The notes beneath the pieces were generated by a model that was not told where the DNA came from, ran no database searches, and saw only the letters and a program-made list of their open reading frames with translations. Positions 40,778 to 49,218 of a stretch of DNA of 64,000 nucleotides are shown here, piece by piece (the stretch's first letter is position 1; each line of letters opens with the position of its first letter). The stretch spans positions 76,628 through 140,627 of the forward strand of contig JADKBC010000006.1 in assembly GCA_016715205.1 (NCBI GenBank), written 5' to 3'. The position numbers and the translations under genes were made by a program. This DNA is from Holophaga sp. Lineage in GTDB: Bacteria; Acidobacteriota; Holophagae; Holophagales; Holophagaceae.

Positions 40778-42088
40778 ATGGATCGGTTGCTCATTGATGG
40801 TGGCGTGGCCCTGCACGGGCATGTGGCGGTGTCAGGCGCAAAGAACGCGGCCCTGCCATGTCTGGCGGCGGCATTGCTGAGCCCGGCCGCCGTAACCCTA
40901 CGGCACCTGCCCGCCGTGTCCGATATCCGCACCATGGTGAAGGTACTCCAGGCCCTGGGCTGCTCCGCAGAAATCGAAAAGGACGATGCGGGCTTTGAAC
41001 TGGCGGTCACCCTGAAGGCCGAAGGATTGGAAGAGCATGGTCTGCAGGCTCCGTACGACCTGGTGAAAACCATGCGGGCCAGCATCCTGGTGCTGGGGCC
41101 CCTTCTTGCCCGCTTCGGGAAGGCCTCGGTCAGCTTGCCCGGTGGCTGCGCCATTGGTGCCCGGCCCGTGAACATGCACCTGGAAGCCCTGGAACGCATG
41201 GGCGCGGTGATCACCATCGACAAGGGTTACGTGGAAGCCCATGTCCCCGGTGAAAAGCTCATGGGCATCGACCATACCTTTGAAAAAGTCAGCGTGGGCG
41301 CCACGGAAAACCTGCTCATGGCGGCGACCTTGGCCACGGGCACCACGGTGCTGCGCAATGCGGCCCAGGAACCGGAAATCGCGGATCTGGCCCATATGTT
41401 GGTGAAAATGGGAGCCCGCATCGAAGGCATCGATAGCCCAGTGTTGACGATTCGTGGCGTGGCGTCCCTGCATGGTTGCGAGCATGCCGTTATCGCGGAC
41501 CGCATCGAGGCAGGCACCTTTCTCTGTGCCGTGGCTGCGGCTGGGGGCGATGTGGTGCTGGATCGGGTCATCCCCGACCATGTGCGTTCCTTGATTGATC
41601 TGTTGGAACGCTGCGGCTGTGTGTTCACGGAACGGCAGGGCCAGGACGGCATGCAGCTCCGCATCCGGCGGGAGCCGGGCCAGAAATTGCGCGCCAAGGA
41701 CGTGGCCACGTCACCCTACCCGGGCTTTCCCACGGATCTCCAGGCTCAGGTGATGGCGGTGTTGACCCAGGCTTCGGGCATCAGCGTGATCAAGGAAACC
41801 ATTTTCGAGAACCGCTTCCAGCACGCCATGGAACTGGAGCGGCTGGGAGCCAACCTGCGCATTGATGGCCCCACGGCCATCGTGGCGGGCCCCTGTGCGC
41901 TCCAGGGCTGTACGGTCATGGCCACGGATCTGCGGGCCAGCGCCACGCTGGTCATTGCCGGGCTGGTGGCCGAGGGCCAAACCACCGTGGACCGTATTTA
42001 TCACCTGGATCGAGGCTATGCGGGGCTGGAACGCAAACTCCAGGCCCTGGGCGCCCGGATCCAGCGCATGGGTGGTGGCAGCGTTTAA
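40778..42088 (+). CDS. murA: UDP-N-acetylglucosamine 1-carboxyvinyltransferase
   Basis: A 436-residue enzyme that moves enolpyruvate from PEP to UDP-GlcNAc, the first step of peptidoglycan synthesis. The early SGAKNAALPCLAAALL block and LPGGCAIGARPVNMHL are present; the Cys in that loop is the catalytic, fosfomycin-reactive residue. The ATG at 40778 has GGAG five bases upstream; two GTG codons directly before it are less likely. Confidence 0.96.
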   Translation: MDRLLIDGGVALHGHVAVSGAKNAALPCLAAALLSPAAVTLRHLPAVSDIRTMVKVLQALGCSAEIEKDDAGFELAVTLKAEGLEEHGLQAPYDLVKTMRASILVLGPLLARFGKASVSLPGGCAIGARPVNMHLEALERMGAVITIDKGYVEAHVPGEKLMGIDHTFEKVSVGATENLLMAATLATGTTVLRNAAQEPEIADLAHMLVKMGARIEGIDSPVLTIRGVASLHGCEHAVIADRIEAGTFLCAVAAAGGDVVLDRVIPDHVRSLIDLLERCGCVFTERQGQDGMQLRIRREPGQKLRAKDVATSPYPGFPTDLQAQVMAVLTQASGISVIKETIFENRFQHAMELERLGANLRIDGPTAIVAGPCALQGCTVMATDLRASATLVIAGLVAEGQTTVDRIYHLDRGYAGLERKLQALGARIQRMGGGSV

Positions 42089-42154
42089 GAAGTCTGTGAC
42101 CCTGTCCGCTGCAATCTGGGAATCAGCCCGTTAGACTGCTCTCTGGGGGTGGTT

Positions 42155-43105
42155 ATGTTCGGCGAGATGAAAGTGTTCGCGGGGACGAGCCATCCAGACT
42201 TGGCGGCAGGTATTGCGGCGCATATCGGGATGCCCCTGGGGAAATCCCGCATCTCCCGCTTCACCAATGAAAACATCAAGGTGAAGATCGACGAGAACGT
42301 GCGCGAGGCGGATGTATTCGTCATCCAGACCAGCTGCCCACCCGTGAGCGATAACCTCATGGAAATGCTGATCATGCTCGACGCATTGAAATTCGCGTCG
42401 GCTGCGCGCATCACCGCCGTGCTGCCCTATTACCCGTACGTTCGCAGCGACAAGAAGGACGAGAGCCGCATTTCCATCACGGCGCGTTTGGTGGCGGATC
42501 TTCTCCAGGCTGCCGGTGCAGATCGCGTGCTCACCATGACGCTGCATGCGCCGCAGATTCTGGGCTTTTTCCGCATTCCGGCCGACCAGTTGATGGCAAC
42601 CCCGATTCTGGTGAATTATTTCAAGAATTCCGATACCTCCAATTCCATGGTGGTGGCCACGGATGCTGGTGCGGCTAAGTTCGCGGGTCACATGGCCAAG
42701 CGGTTGGGGCTGCCCATGGCCATCATCGACAAGCGCCGCTACGACGATAACGAACAGGCCCAGAGTGTGGCCCTGATCGGTGATGTGCGTGGCAAGGACT
42801 GCATCATCTTCGACGATGAAATTGCCACCGGAGGGTCCATCCGCGAAGCCGCCCGGATTCTCCGCGAATTCGGCGCCGCCAGGGTACGCGTGGGCATCAC
42901 CCACCCGATCCTTTCCGGTAGTGCTGCCGAGGTGCTGGCCACTTCCGATCTGGATGAACTGGTGGTCACGGATACCATCCCCGTGCCCATGGAAAAGCGC
43001 TTGGCCATTCCGCAGTTGAAGGTGCTTTCCACAGCGAAACTCTTTGGGGATGCCATCCTGCGCATCCACGGCGGCCGCAGTCTCAGCGAGATGATGGAAT
43101 CCTGA
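42155..43105 (+). CDS. prs: Ribose-phosphate pyrophosphokinase
   Basis: A 316-residue enzyme making PRPP from ribose 5-phosphate and ATP. Hallmarks: FTNENIKVKIDENVREADVFVIQ, VLPYYPYVRSDKKDESR (ATP loop), THAPQ-like LHAPQILGFF and the PRPP loop CIIFDDEIATGGSI. The usual D at YARQDRK is SDKKDES here, a variant of the flexible loop. A GGGGGTGG site precedes the ATG. TAGACT at 42132-42137 may be the -10. The ANL-like gene follows after ten bases. Confidence 0.95.
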   Translation: MFGEMKVFAGTSHPDLAAGIAAHIGMPLGKSRISRFTNENIKVKIDENVREADVFVIQTSCPPVSDNLMEMLIMLDALKFASAARITAVLPYYPYVRSDKKDESRISITARLVADLLQAAGADRVLTMTLHAPQILGFFRIPADQLMATPILVNYFKNSDTSNSMVVATDAGAAKFAGHMAKRLGLPMAIIDKRRYDDNEQAQSVALIGDVRGKDCIIFDDEIATGGSIREAARILREFGAARVRVGITHPILSGSAAEVLATSDLDELVVTDTIPVPMEKRLAIPQLKVLSTAKLFGDAILRIHGGRSLSEMMES

Positions 43106-43115
43106 GCCGCAGCAA

Positions 43116-43736
43116 GTGGCTTCAACCCTTCGTCACCTGCTGATCCAACGCGCTGCGCGGCTCCAGGACCTTCCTGCCTTCAGTGCCCCCGAGTGGGGAA
43201 CCCTGAATTATTTTCAGCTGCGCAATCGCGTGGAGGGTGTGGCCCTCGGCCTCATGGCGTCCCCCCTTCCAGAAGCGGGATTTTTTGCCAGCACCAATAC
43301 GCCATGGGACTGGATTTGCGAGGTGGCTGCGGCCTGCTGCGGCCTTCCCTGGACCGTTCGCGGGGAGCCGGTGGTTCCCGAAATTCTGGGGGGTTGCCGC
43401 TTCAACGATGAAAACGGCCGCCAGCCCTATCACGACCGCGAGGAGGCAGTGCTTGAAACCACCCCCTTTCTGGGCGCGCTGAGCCAGGCCCACTGGCTGC
43501 AGCGACTGCAGCGGCTCAATGGGGAACTGGGTTGGGACCACACCAGTACCGTCGCCGTGCCCATGGCCGCCCTGGGCACGGAGGGAGGCCGTGGTGCGCT
43601 GTGGAGTGCCCTTTTTGCAGGGGGCCACGCCCGTTTGGTGCTGGCGCAGAAGCCAACCGGTTTCGACCGCATCCTGGGAAAGCGTGAAAAGGAAGGCTGG
43701 AACCCGGCGCCCTTTCAGAGCCTTTTCTCAGAGTGA
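43116..43736 (+). CDS. Protein of unknown function resembling an AMP-ligase N-terminus
   Basis: A 206-residue protein starting with GTG. LRHLLIQRAARLQDLPAF and YFQLRNRVEGVALGLMAS resemble the start of acyl-CoA/AMP ligases, but the ATP loop and all core motifs are missing, and the later half does not resemble that family. It may be a truncated or repurposed relative. Its end overlaps the kinase gene by nine bases. No clear ribosome site. Confidence 0.5.
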   Translation: MASTLRHLLIQRAARLQDLPAFSAPEWGTLNYFQLRNRVEGVALGLMASPLPEAGFFASTNTPWDWICEVAAACCGLPWTVRGEPVVPEILGGCRFNDENGRQPYHDREEAVLETTPFLGALSQAHWLQRLQRLNGELGWDHTSTVAVPMAALGTEGGRGALWSALFAGGHARLVLAQKPTGFDRILGKREKEGWNPAPFQSLFSE

Positions 43737-45155
43737 ATCCCACACCTGTTTCAGATTGGTGCCGCCCCGCTGCACGGCAGGGCCTGCGATGGTCTTGATC
43801 CGCGTGCGCAGGGCTTCCGGCAGGTGCACGGCTGCGCCCAGGGCCTGAACCTGCTGGGGCAAGGGCAGGGTTTGCCAGTTTTTCTGGAAGGCCGCCACCC
43901 AGGTTTCATCCCCCAGGCGTGCCCGGGGTGCCCAACGCCAGATGGCGCCCAGGCCTACCTCTTGGAGGGCGGTGAGGGCTTCGTGCGCGCGGCCCGAGCG
44001 CAGGGCCACCAGGCTGGCGGCTTCGGCGGCCTCGGCCCGGGCGAAGGGATCCGCCAGCAGGTCGAGCAGGATGGGCAGACAGGTGGCGGTACCCACCTCG
44101 CCAAGGGTCGTCACCAGGGCGAATCGGGCGCCCTCGGGGCAATCCTGGAGGGCCTCCAGCAGGTAAGGCTCATCTTCGGGGCGGGCAGAGGTGCGCAGGC
44201 CTTCGGCGGCAGCCCTGCGACTGCCGACGCCACCGGTCTGAAGGGCGTCGAGGTAGGGGCCCAGCCGCTCCGCGGCGCCGCGGTCCCGCGCCTTCACGGC
44301 GGTCTGGGTGGGGGCTTCCTGATGGTCGAGATGAAAACCCGGAAGGGGTTCTTCGCCCCAGGTGGCGGCTTCGGCGCGCGCGAGCCAAGCGGCCAACTGA
44401 TCCCGAAGGGCAGCCATGGAGGGTGTGCGACGGTTGGGATCGGGCGCCAGGGCCTGCATGAGGATGCCCGCAAGGCCTGGGGGAAACCCGGGGCGCACGG
44501 CAGCCGGCGGCAATTGCACCTGACTGTAGGGCTGGCCGGTGCAGAATTCGTACAGGATGGCGCCCATGGCATAGACATCGCAGCGGCCGTCCACCTTGCG
44601 GGGGTCGCCGTGCTGCTCGGGGGCCATGAAACCCACGGTGCCCACCACCATCTGGGAGCGGGTCACCCGGGTGCCTTCGCCCCCTTCCCACAGACAGACA
44701 CCAAAATCAGTCACCTTGAGTACGCCATCAGCGCGGAACAACAGATTGCTGGGTTTAAGATCCCGATGGATCACCCCGTTTTCATGGGCGTAGGCCAGGG
44801 CATCCAGCACGGGCACCATGCGGCGCAGCAGACGGGCCGGAGGCTCGCCCCGACAGTCCTTGACGCTGCCCCCGGCGAGCAGTTCCATGAGCAGGTAGGG
44901 AGTCAGGCCCGCCCGGCCGAAATCCATGACTTCCACCAGGTTGGGGTGGCGCATTTTCTTGAGCACTTCCCCTTCGCGGAGAAAGCGCCTCACGATTTCA
45001 GGATCGGCGGCGGATTCTGGGCGCAAAAACTTGACGGCCAATTGGCGTTCAGGTCGAAAGAGATCCTCGGCCCGGTGCACAAAGGCCATGCCGCCTTCAC
45101 CCAGCCGCTCCAGGATCCGAACGGAGCCGATTTTCGTGGGCAGCTGAACGCTCAT
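43728..45155 (-). CDS. Hanks-type Ser/Thr protein kinase with HEAT-like repeats
   Basis: A 475-residue cytoplasmic kinase. The kinase domain (about 10-270) has LGEGGMAFVHRAED, AVKFLRPE with the catalytic Lys, HRDLKPSNLLF, DFGVCLWEGGE and MAPEQHGD. The rest (about 300-475) is made of Ala/Leu-rich helical repeats like HEAT/armadillo (PYLLEALQDCPEGARFALVT) instead of the usual outer sensor, and no membrane helix is seen. The ATG overlaps the FHA-GGDEF stop by ATGA. Its neighbours' FHA domains could read its phosphorylation marks. Confidence 0.92.
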   Translation of the reverse strand: MSVQLPTKIGSVRILERLGEGGMAFVHRAEDLFRPERQLAVKFLRPESAADPEIVRRFLREGEVLKKMRHPNLVEVMDFGRAGLTPYLLMELLAGGSVKDCRGEPPARLLRRMVPVLDALAYAHENGVIHRDLKPSNLLFRADGVLKVTDFGVCLWEGGEGTRVTRSQMVVGTVGFMAPEQHGDPRKVDGRCDVYAMGAILYEFCTGQPYSQVQLPPAAVRPGFPPGLAGILMQALAPDPNRRTPSMAALRDQLAAWLARAEAATWGEEPLPGFHLDHQEAPTQTAVKARDRGAAERLGPYLDALQTGGVGSRRAAAEGLRTSARPEDEPYLLEALQDCPEGARFALVTTLGEVGTATCLPILLDLLADPFARAEAAEAASLVALRSGRAHEALTALQEVGLGAIWRWAPRARLGDETWVAAFQKNWQTLPLPQQVQALGAAVHLPEALRTRIKTIAGPAVQRGGTNLKQVWDSL

Positions 45156-46108
45156 GGCCACGCGTCGATCTCGACCCGGTTGCGCCCGGCGGCCTTGGCA
45201 CGGTACAGGGCTGCATCGGCCCGGGCCAGAAAAGAAAGTCCCGAAGCATCCCGCTCGGTGAGTTGGGCTACGCCAAAACAGCAGGTGATGCGCAGGGGCT
45301 GGTTCAGCTCGGGGAGCAGAATCTCCGAGGCCTCCAGGTTTTTCCGAAGATCCTCCGCCACGTTGGCTGCTTCCCGGCCCAGGGTTTCGGGCAGCACCAG
45401 CAGGAATTCTTCTCCGCCAATGCGTCCCACCTGATCGCTGGTGCGCAGGCGACCCAGGAGCAGTCCTCCGAAAAAGCTGAGCACTTCATCGCCTGCAGCG
45501 TGACCCCAGTGATCGTTGATCTCCTTGAAGTGGTCCAGATCGCAGAGCACCAGCGATAGGGCCCGGCGATGTCGGAGCGCAAGGTCCGCATGCTTTTCCA
45601 GGAAGCTGAGCACCGTGGCGCGATTGCTGACCCCGGTCAGGGAATCCTTGGTGGTCTGGGTGAGCATGGATTCGTGGTAGGCGCGCTCCACAGGGTCCAG
45701 ATGCTTGAGCTTGAAAGCGTGGACACCAATGCGCAGGATGTCGCCCGGGTTCAGGCGGCGCGGATCCGCCGAGGGATCAAGGCGCTGGCTATTGACGAAG
45801 GTGCCGTTGGTGGAATGGAAGTCCTCAATGGAAATGGACCATTGGCCATCGTCATCGATGCCCCGAAAGATCCGTGCGTGGTGGCGGCTGACTTCGGGTT
45901 CGGGCAGGTAGAGATCCGCCTGGGAGGTTCGCCCCACCAGCATTTGTTCGCTGCGCAAGGGAATGAGCTCCCCGATGGGTTCTCCGGCATAGCGCACCAG
46001 GGCCCATTCCTCCTGGTCGACCTGCACAGGGGGCTCGGGAACGGAAGTGTATTGCGTCGCGAGGTCGGTTTCTGCCGAGTCATCGGGAAGCAGCGGGTCC
46101 ACGATCAT
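45152..46108 (-). CDS. FHA-GGDEF diguanylate cyclase 1
   Basis: A 318-residue protein. FHA domain at about 35-135 (MLVGRTSQADLYLPE, SRHHARI, STNGTFVN). GGDEF domain at about 150-318 with active site GGEEF at 231-235 and the product-inhibition site RTSD at 222-225, exactly five residues before it. It makes c-di-GMP, probably gated by phospho-Thr binding. It lies 37 bases after the second FHA-GGDEF gene and overlaps the kinase gene. Confidence 0.95.
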   Translation of the reverse strand: MIVDPLLPDDSAETDLATQYTSVPEPPVQVDQEEWALVRYAGEPIGELIPLRSEQMLVGRTSQADLYLPEPEVSRHHARIFRGIDDDGQWSISIEDFHSTNGTFVNSQRLDPSADPRRLNPGDILRIGVHAFKLKHLDPVERAYHESMLTQTTKDSLTGVSNRATVLSFLEKHADLALRHRRALSLVLCDLDHFKEINDHWGHAAGDEVLSFFGGLLLGRLRTSDQVGRIGGEEFLLVLPETLGREAANVAEDLRKNLEASEILLPELNQPLRITCCFGVAQLTERDASGLSFLARADAALYRAKAAGRNRVEIDAWP

Positions 46109-46145
46109 GGGTTGAGATCCAAAGATCCCCTAGCTTACCGGAAGC

Positions 46146-47117
46146 TCAGGGCTTCCCGGCCGCCTGTACTTGGTTTCGACCCATGGATTTGGCTTGGTAG
46201 AGGGCACCATCGGCGCGGGCCAGCAACATGCCGGCCTCCCGGTCGATGCCAATGCGCTCGGCCACACCCAGGCTGCAGGTGACGGGAATGGCCAGATCGC
46301 CGATGACCTGGGGCGCGGCGGCCAGGGCGGTGCGAATCCGTTCGGCCAAGAACATCGCCCCTTCCATTTCCGTTTCTGGCAACACCAGCAGGAATTCCTC
46401 TCCGCCGATGCGGCCCGCCAGATCGGTGCCCCGAAGATTCTGACGAAGCAGTTCCCCGAAGGCGCTGAGGACATGGTCACCTGCCCCATGGCCGTAGGTG
46501 TCGTTGATGCGCTTGAAGTGGTCGAGATCGCACATGATCACAGAGAGGGAGCGTCCATGCCGACGGCTGAGGTCAAACCGGCTCTGGAGATCCGCAAGGA
46601 TGGCGCCCCGGTTGGCCATGCCCGTAAGGGGGTCCTTGGTGCTCTGGTCGAGCAGGGTTTCGTGAAAGGTGCGTTCCAACGTATCCATGGCCACCAGTTT
46701 AAGGACGTGGCCACCGATGGCCAAACGATCCCCAGGTTGCACCTGCGTCAGCCGTTCGACGGCCTTGCCGTTCACAAAGGAGCCGTTGGTGGATTTCAGG
46801 TCTTCGAGGGTGAGGGTACCGCCATCCGGGGTGGCTTCCAGCACCAGGCGCCCATGAATTCGACTGACCTCTTCGTCCAGCAGGGTGATCCCTGCGGCGG
46901 GGGATCGACCGATGAGATTCTCGCCCACGGCGATGGGAAACAGCCGCCCCATCTGGGATCCCGCATAGACCACTAGCGCATAGCCACACGGCTCTTGCAT
47001 GGAATCCTCGGGCCTCCGGGCGCGGAGCGTGGTGCTGGACTCACCCATGGCGCTTTCGGGCAGGGTGGGATCCGGCGCATCGGCATCCTCAGGCCAGGGT
47101 CGTGGCGGCACCTGCAT
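46146..47117 (-). CDS. FHA-GGDEF diguanylate cyclase 2
   Basis: A 323-residue paralogue of the neighbour. FHA at about 55-145 (LIGRSPAAGITLLDEE, SRIHGRL, STNGSFVN). GGDEF with GGEEF at 238-242 and RGTD inhibition site at 229-232. The two share architecture and most motifs, so they look like a tandem duplication. The ATG overlaps the upstream stop by one base (TGATG). Confidence 0.95.
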   Translation of the reverse strand: MQVPPRPWPEDADAPDPTLPESAMGESSTTLRARRPEDSMQEPCGYALVVYAGSQMGRLFPIAVGENLIGRSPAAGITLLDEEVSRIHGRLVLEATPDGGTLTLEDLKSTNGSFVNGKAVERLTQVQPGDRLAIGGHVLKLVAMDTLERTFHETLLDQSTKDPLTGMANRGAILADLQSRFDLSRRHGRSLSVIMCDLDHFKRINDTYGHGAGDHVLSAFGELLRQNLRGTDLAGRIGGEEFLLVLPETEMEGAMFLAERIRTALAAAPQVIGDLAIPVTCSLGVAERIGIDREAGMLLARADGALYQAKSMGRNQVQAAGKP

Positions 47118-47908
47118 CAGGCTTCCTCCAGAAAACAGCTTACGAGGCTTCGGTCATCCTTGCGCCGGGCCAAGAGAAAAGCCTGACGTTTCACGTTGGC
47201 TGCCTCTCGGGTCAACTCCAGGAGGAGATGACCGGTTTTGGCATCGTGGCGCATGCCGGCCACGCCCTTGGAGGGAATCCGGTACAGCCCGAGCACTTCC
47301 AGGTTGCGGATATTCTCGCCGGTGGTCTTCACGAGTTGAAGGCTGTAGCGCATCCAGATGGGCCTGGGCAGGGTCAGCACATCCTGTCCGATGAAGGCGA
47401 TGGGCAGCCCAAGGGCCATTTCGAGAGCGCTGTGGGTTACCGCGTTACCGAGGTTCGGGGAGCCACCGCGCACCGCAGGGACGGGAAAGGGTTCCTGCAG
47501 GGCGCGGGTCGACGTGCGAAAGGCGCCGGTTTCCTCGCGATAACAGGTGGCGCGCCGGGGCAGCGGTGGAATGCCCACCTGGCGACCCCCGGCTTTGCCA
47601 AATACGGGCATGTGGCAGACCACGGCCCCCGTGGACCATTGCTCCCAGCCATCCTCGGCCATCAACCGCCCCTCGAACACGGTTGAGAGATGGGTGGACA
47701 AGACAGGGAAGGCGAGGTTGAGGCCCACTGGTGTGGGACAAAGGGCAAAATTCGGGGCGAGGGCGGCGACGTTCAGGGTGAGCACCCCCTCGGCGCGCGG
47801 AGTGGTGATGGTGGGATCAAAGGCGTGGGTGACGGGAGCCTGGAAGACGCGCCGAAGGGTTTCGGACAAATCCGAAACCGCCTCCGAGAATTTCCCAAAC
47901 ATCGCCAT
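47117..47908 (-). CDS. Protein of unknown function in the kinase/FHA-GGDEF unit
   Basis: A 263-residue soluble protein without signal peptide or membrane helix. It has a central Pro/Gly-rich part (VGIPPLPRRATCYREETGAF) and a basic C-terminal helix. No family is recognised. It overlaps the next gene by one base and follows the upstream gene after six bases, so it belongs to the unit. AAGGA precedes the ATG. Confidence 0.7.
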   Translation of the reverse strand: MAMFGKFSEAVSDLSETLRRVFQAPVTHAFDPTITTPRAEGVLTLNVAALAPNFALCPTPVGLNLAFPVLSTHLSTVFEGRLMAEDGWEQWSTGAVVCHMPVFGKAGGRQVGIPPLPRRATCYREETGAFRTSTRALQEPFPVPAVRGGSPNLGNAVTHSALEMALGLPIAFIGQDVLTLPRPIWMRYSLQLVKTTGENIRNLEVLGLYRIPSKGVAGMRHDAKTGHLLLELTREAANVKRQAFLLARRKDDRSLVSCFLEEA

Positions 47909-47914
47909 CGGTCC

Positions 47915-48460
47915 TTAGTCCGGTCGCACCAGGGCCTGCAGGGCGGCGGTGACACGATCCAGGGGCTCCGTCAGATCCATGTGATACCCGGCCTCCAACA
48001 GTTTCAGCGCCGCCGCATCCTGGGTAGGGAGATCCACGGAATTGGCAAAGATCACCCGCAAGGGAGCCGCCCCTTCAGTCACTTGCAGCAGTACTTCCCG
48101 TTGGGAGGCGCGGAACAGCTCCCCGGCTCGGGGCAAGGGGGCTTCCTGGGTCTTTTGGACCGCGAGTACGGGACATCGGATATCCGCATTCCACCCGCCA
48201 GCCAACTCGGCAGGTTGAAGAATGAACAGGTCCGGAGAACCTTTGATCTCCTTTAGGAGGGTCTTCTGAATAACCTCTTCCTTGAGGTGTGGCTCCAGCG
48301 CCTTTCCGTAGAGTACTGACTGCAGTTTGGTGGGCGTGATGGGCTCGGTGTAGCGGAAATCCAGGGGAATACCCGAGGTGTCCGTGAGCAACAAACCGCC
48401 GAGGTAGCTGCCGCCCTCCTTCATCGCAACGAAGTACGCAAGTCGTGGGCTTTCGGCCAT
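47915..48460 (-). CDS. Protein of unknown function, first gene of the kinase/FHA-GGDEF unit
   Basis: A 181-residue soluble protein beginning MAESPRLAYFVAMKEGGSYLGG. LGGLLLTDTSGIPLDFRYTEPI is a beta-hairpin-like start and the rest is alpha/beta. No family is recognised with confidence. AGG lies before the ATG. As the first gene of five, its upstream region (48461-48531) should hold the promoter. Confidence 0.7.
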   Translation of the reverse strand: MAESPRLAYFVAMKEGGSYLGGLLLTDTSGIPLDFRYTEPITPTKLQSVLYGKALEPHLKEEVIQKTLLKEIKGSPDLFILQPAELAGGWNADIRCPVLAVQKTQEAPLPRAGELFRASQREVLLQVTEGAAPLRVIFANSVDLPTQDAAALKLLEAGYHMDLTEPLDRVTAALQALVRPD

Positions 48461-48531
48461 GGGGAAACCTCGATTTTGGCCAGCATAGCGCCCCCGGGGC
48501 CTTGCCGGAACAGTCTTGAGGCTCCGGCCTC

Positions 48532-48559
48532 TTGTTTTCCGCCCCGGACTGGCTATCCT
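48532..48559 (+). promoter_or_regulatory. Probable promoter of tRNA-Gln
   Basis: TTGTTT (48532-48537) and TATCCT (48554-48559) with a 16-base spacer, 13 bases before the tRNA 5' end. Confidence 0.45.
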
Positions 48560-48572
48560 AAAGGTCGCCGTT

Positions 48573-48646
48573 TGGGGAATAGGCTAACGGTAAACCAGCG
48601 GATTCTGATTCCGCCTTTCTTGGTTCGAATCCAGGTTCCCCAACCA
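48573..48646 (+). tRNA. tRNA-Gln (anticodon CTG)
   Basis: Cloverleaf drawn by hand: acceptor TGGGGAA / TTCCCCA, anticodon stem GCGGA / TCCGC with loop TTCTGAT (anticodon CTG, reading CAG), T arm CTTGG TTCGAAT CCAGG, discriminator A and an encoded CCA end. A terminator follows at once, so it is a single-gene unit. Confidence 0.95.
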
Positions 48647-48653
48647 GTCCAGG

Positions 48654-48675
48654 AAGCCCCTTCGGGGGCTTTTTT
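48654..48675 (+). terminator. Rho-independent terminator after tRNA-Gln
   Basis: AAGCCCC TTCG GGGGCTT hairpin with a stable TTCG tetraloop, followed by four more T. It starts eight bases after the tRNA. Confidence 0.9.
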
Positions 48676-48867
48676 CGTGGTGTAGGCCTCCAAACACAGC
48701 AGCCCACCGCCAAGCGCTGCTTGGGAATGGATCTATTTCGAGTGCATCCGTCAAGAAACTATCCAAATCCGTTGAACGAAAATCGGCATTAAACCTTTTG
48801 CCGAGGTTGTGCCTCCATCGTTGGTAGGACTGGAAAACCAGAATCCGCAATTCCTTTGGAGGACACC

Positions 48868-49218
48868 ATGAACATCACCCGCACCGCCCTCGCCTTGGTA
48901 GGCCTGCTCATCTCCGGCACCGCGCTGCTGGCCCAGGATCCGGCCCCTTCAACCACGACGCCCCGCCGTGAAAACCGCATGGAACGCCGCGCCGACCGGC
49001 AGCAGCAGCGCATCGGTCAGGGCGTGCAGAGCGGCCAGCTCACGGCCCGGGAAGCTGCTCGCCTGGAGCGCCGGGAGGCCAAGATCGATCGTGATATCGC
49101 CAAGGCTGAGGCCGACGGCAAGGTCACCAAGAAAGAGGCCGTCAAGATCGAAAAAGAGCAGGACCGCGCCAGCCGCCGCATTCGCCGTCAGAAGCACGAC
49201 GGACAGGTCCGGAAGTAA
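48868..49218 (+). CDS. Secreted, highly charged helical protein
   Basis: A 116-residue protein with a signal peptide (MNITRTALALVGLLISGTALLAQ) and a mature part of two Arg/Glu-rich helical repeats: RQQQRIGQGVQSGQLTAREAARLERRE and DRDIAKAEADGKVTKKEAVKIEKEQ in outline. The G-x-LT-x-x-EA turns resemble EF-hand-like repeats without the calcium ligands; similar proteins are common in proteobacteria and acidobacteria with no known role. GGAGGACACC precedes the ATG. The 190 bases between the tRNA terminator and this gene show no other feature. Confidence 0.75.
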   Translation: MNITRTALALVGLLISGTALLAQDPAPSTTTPRRENRMERRADRQQQRIGQGVQSGQLTAREAARLERREAKIDRDIAKAEADGKVTKKEAVKIEKEQDRASRRIRRQKHDGQVRK

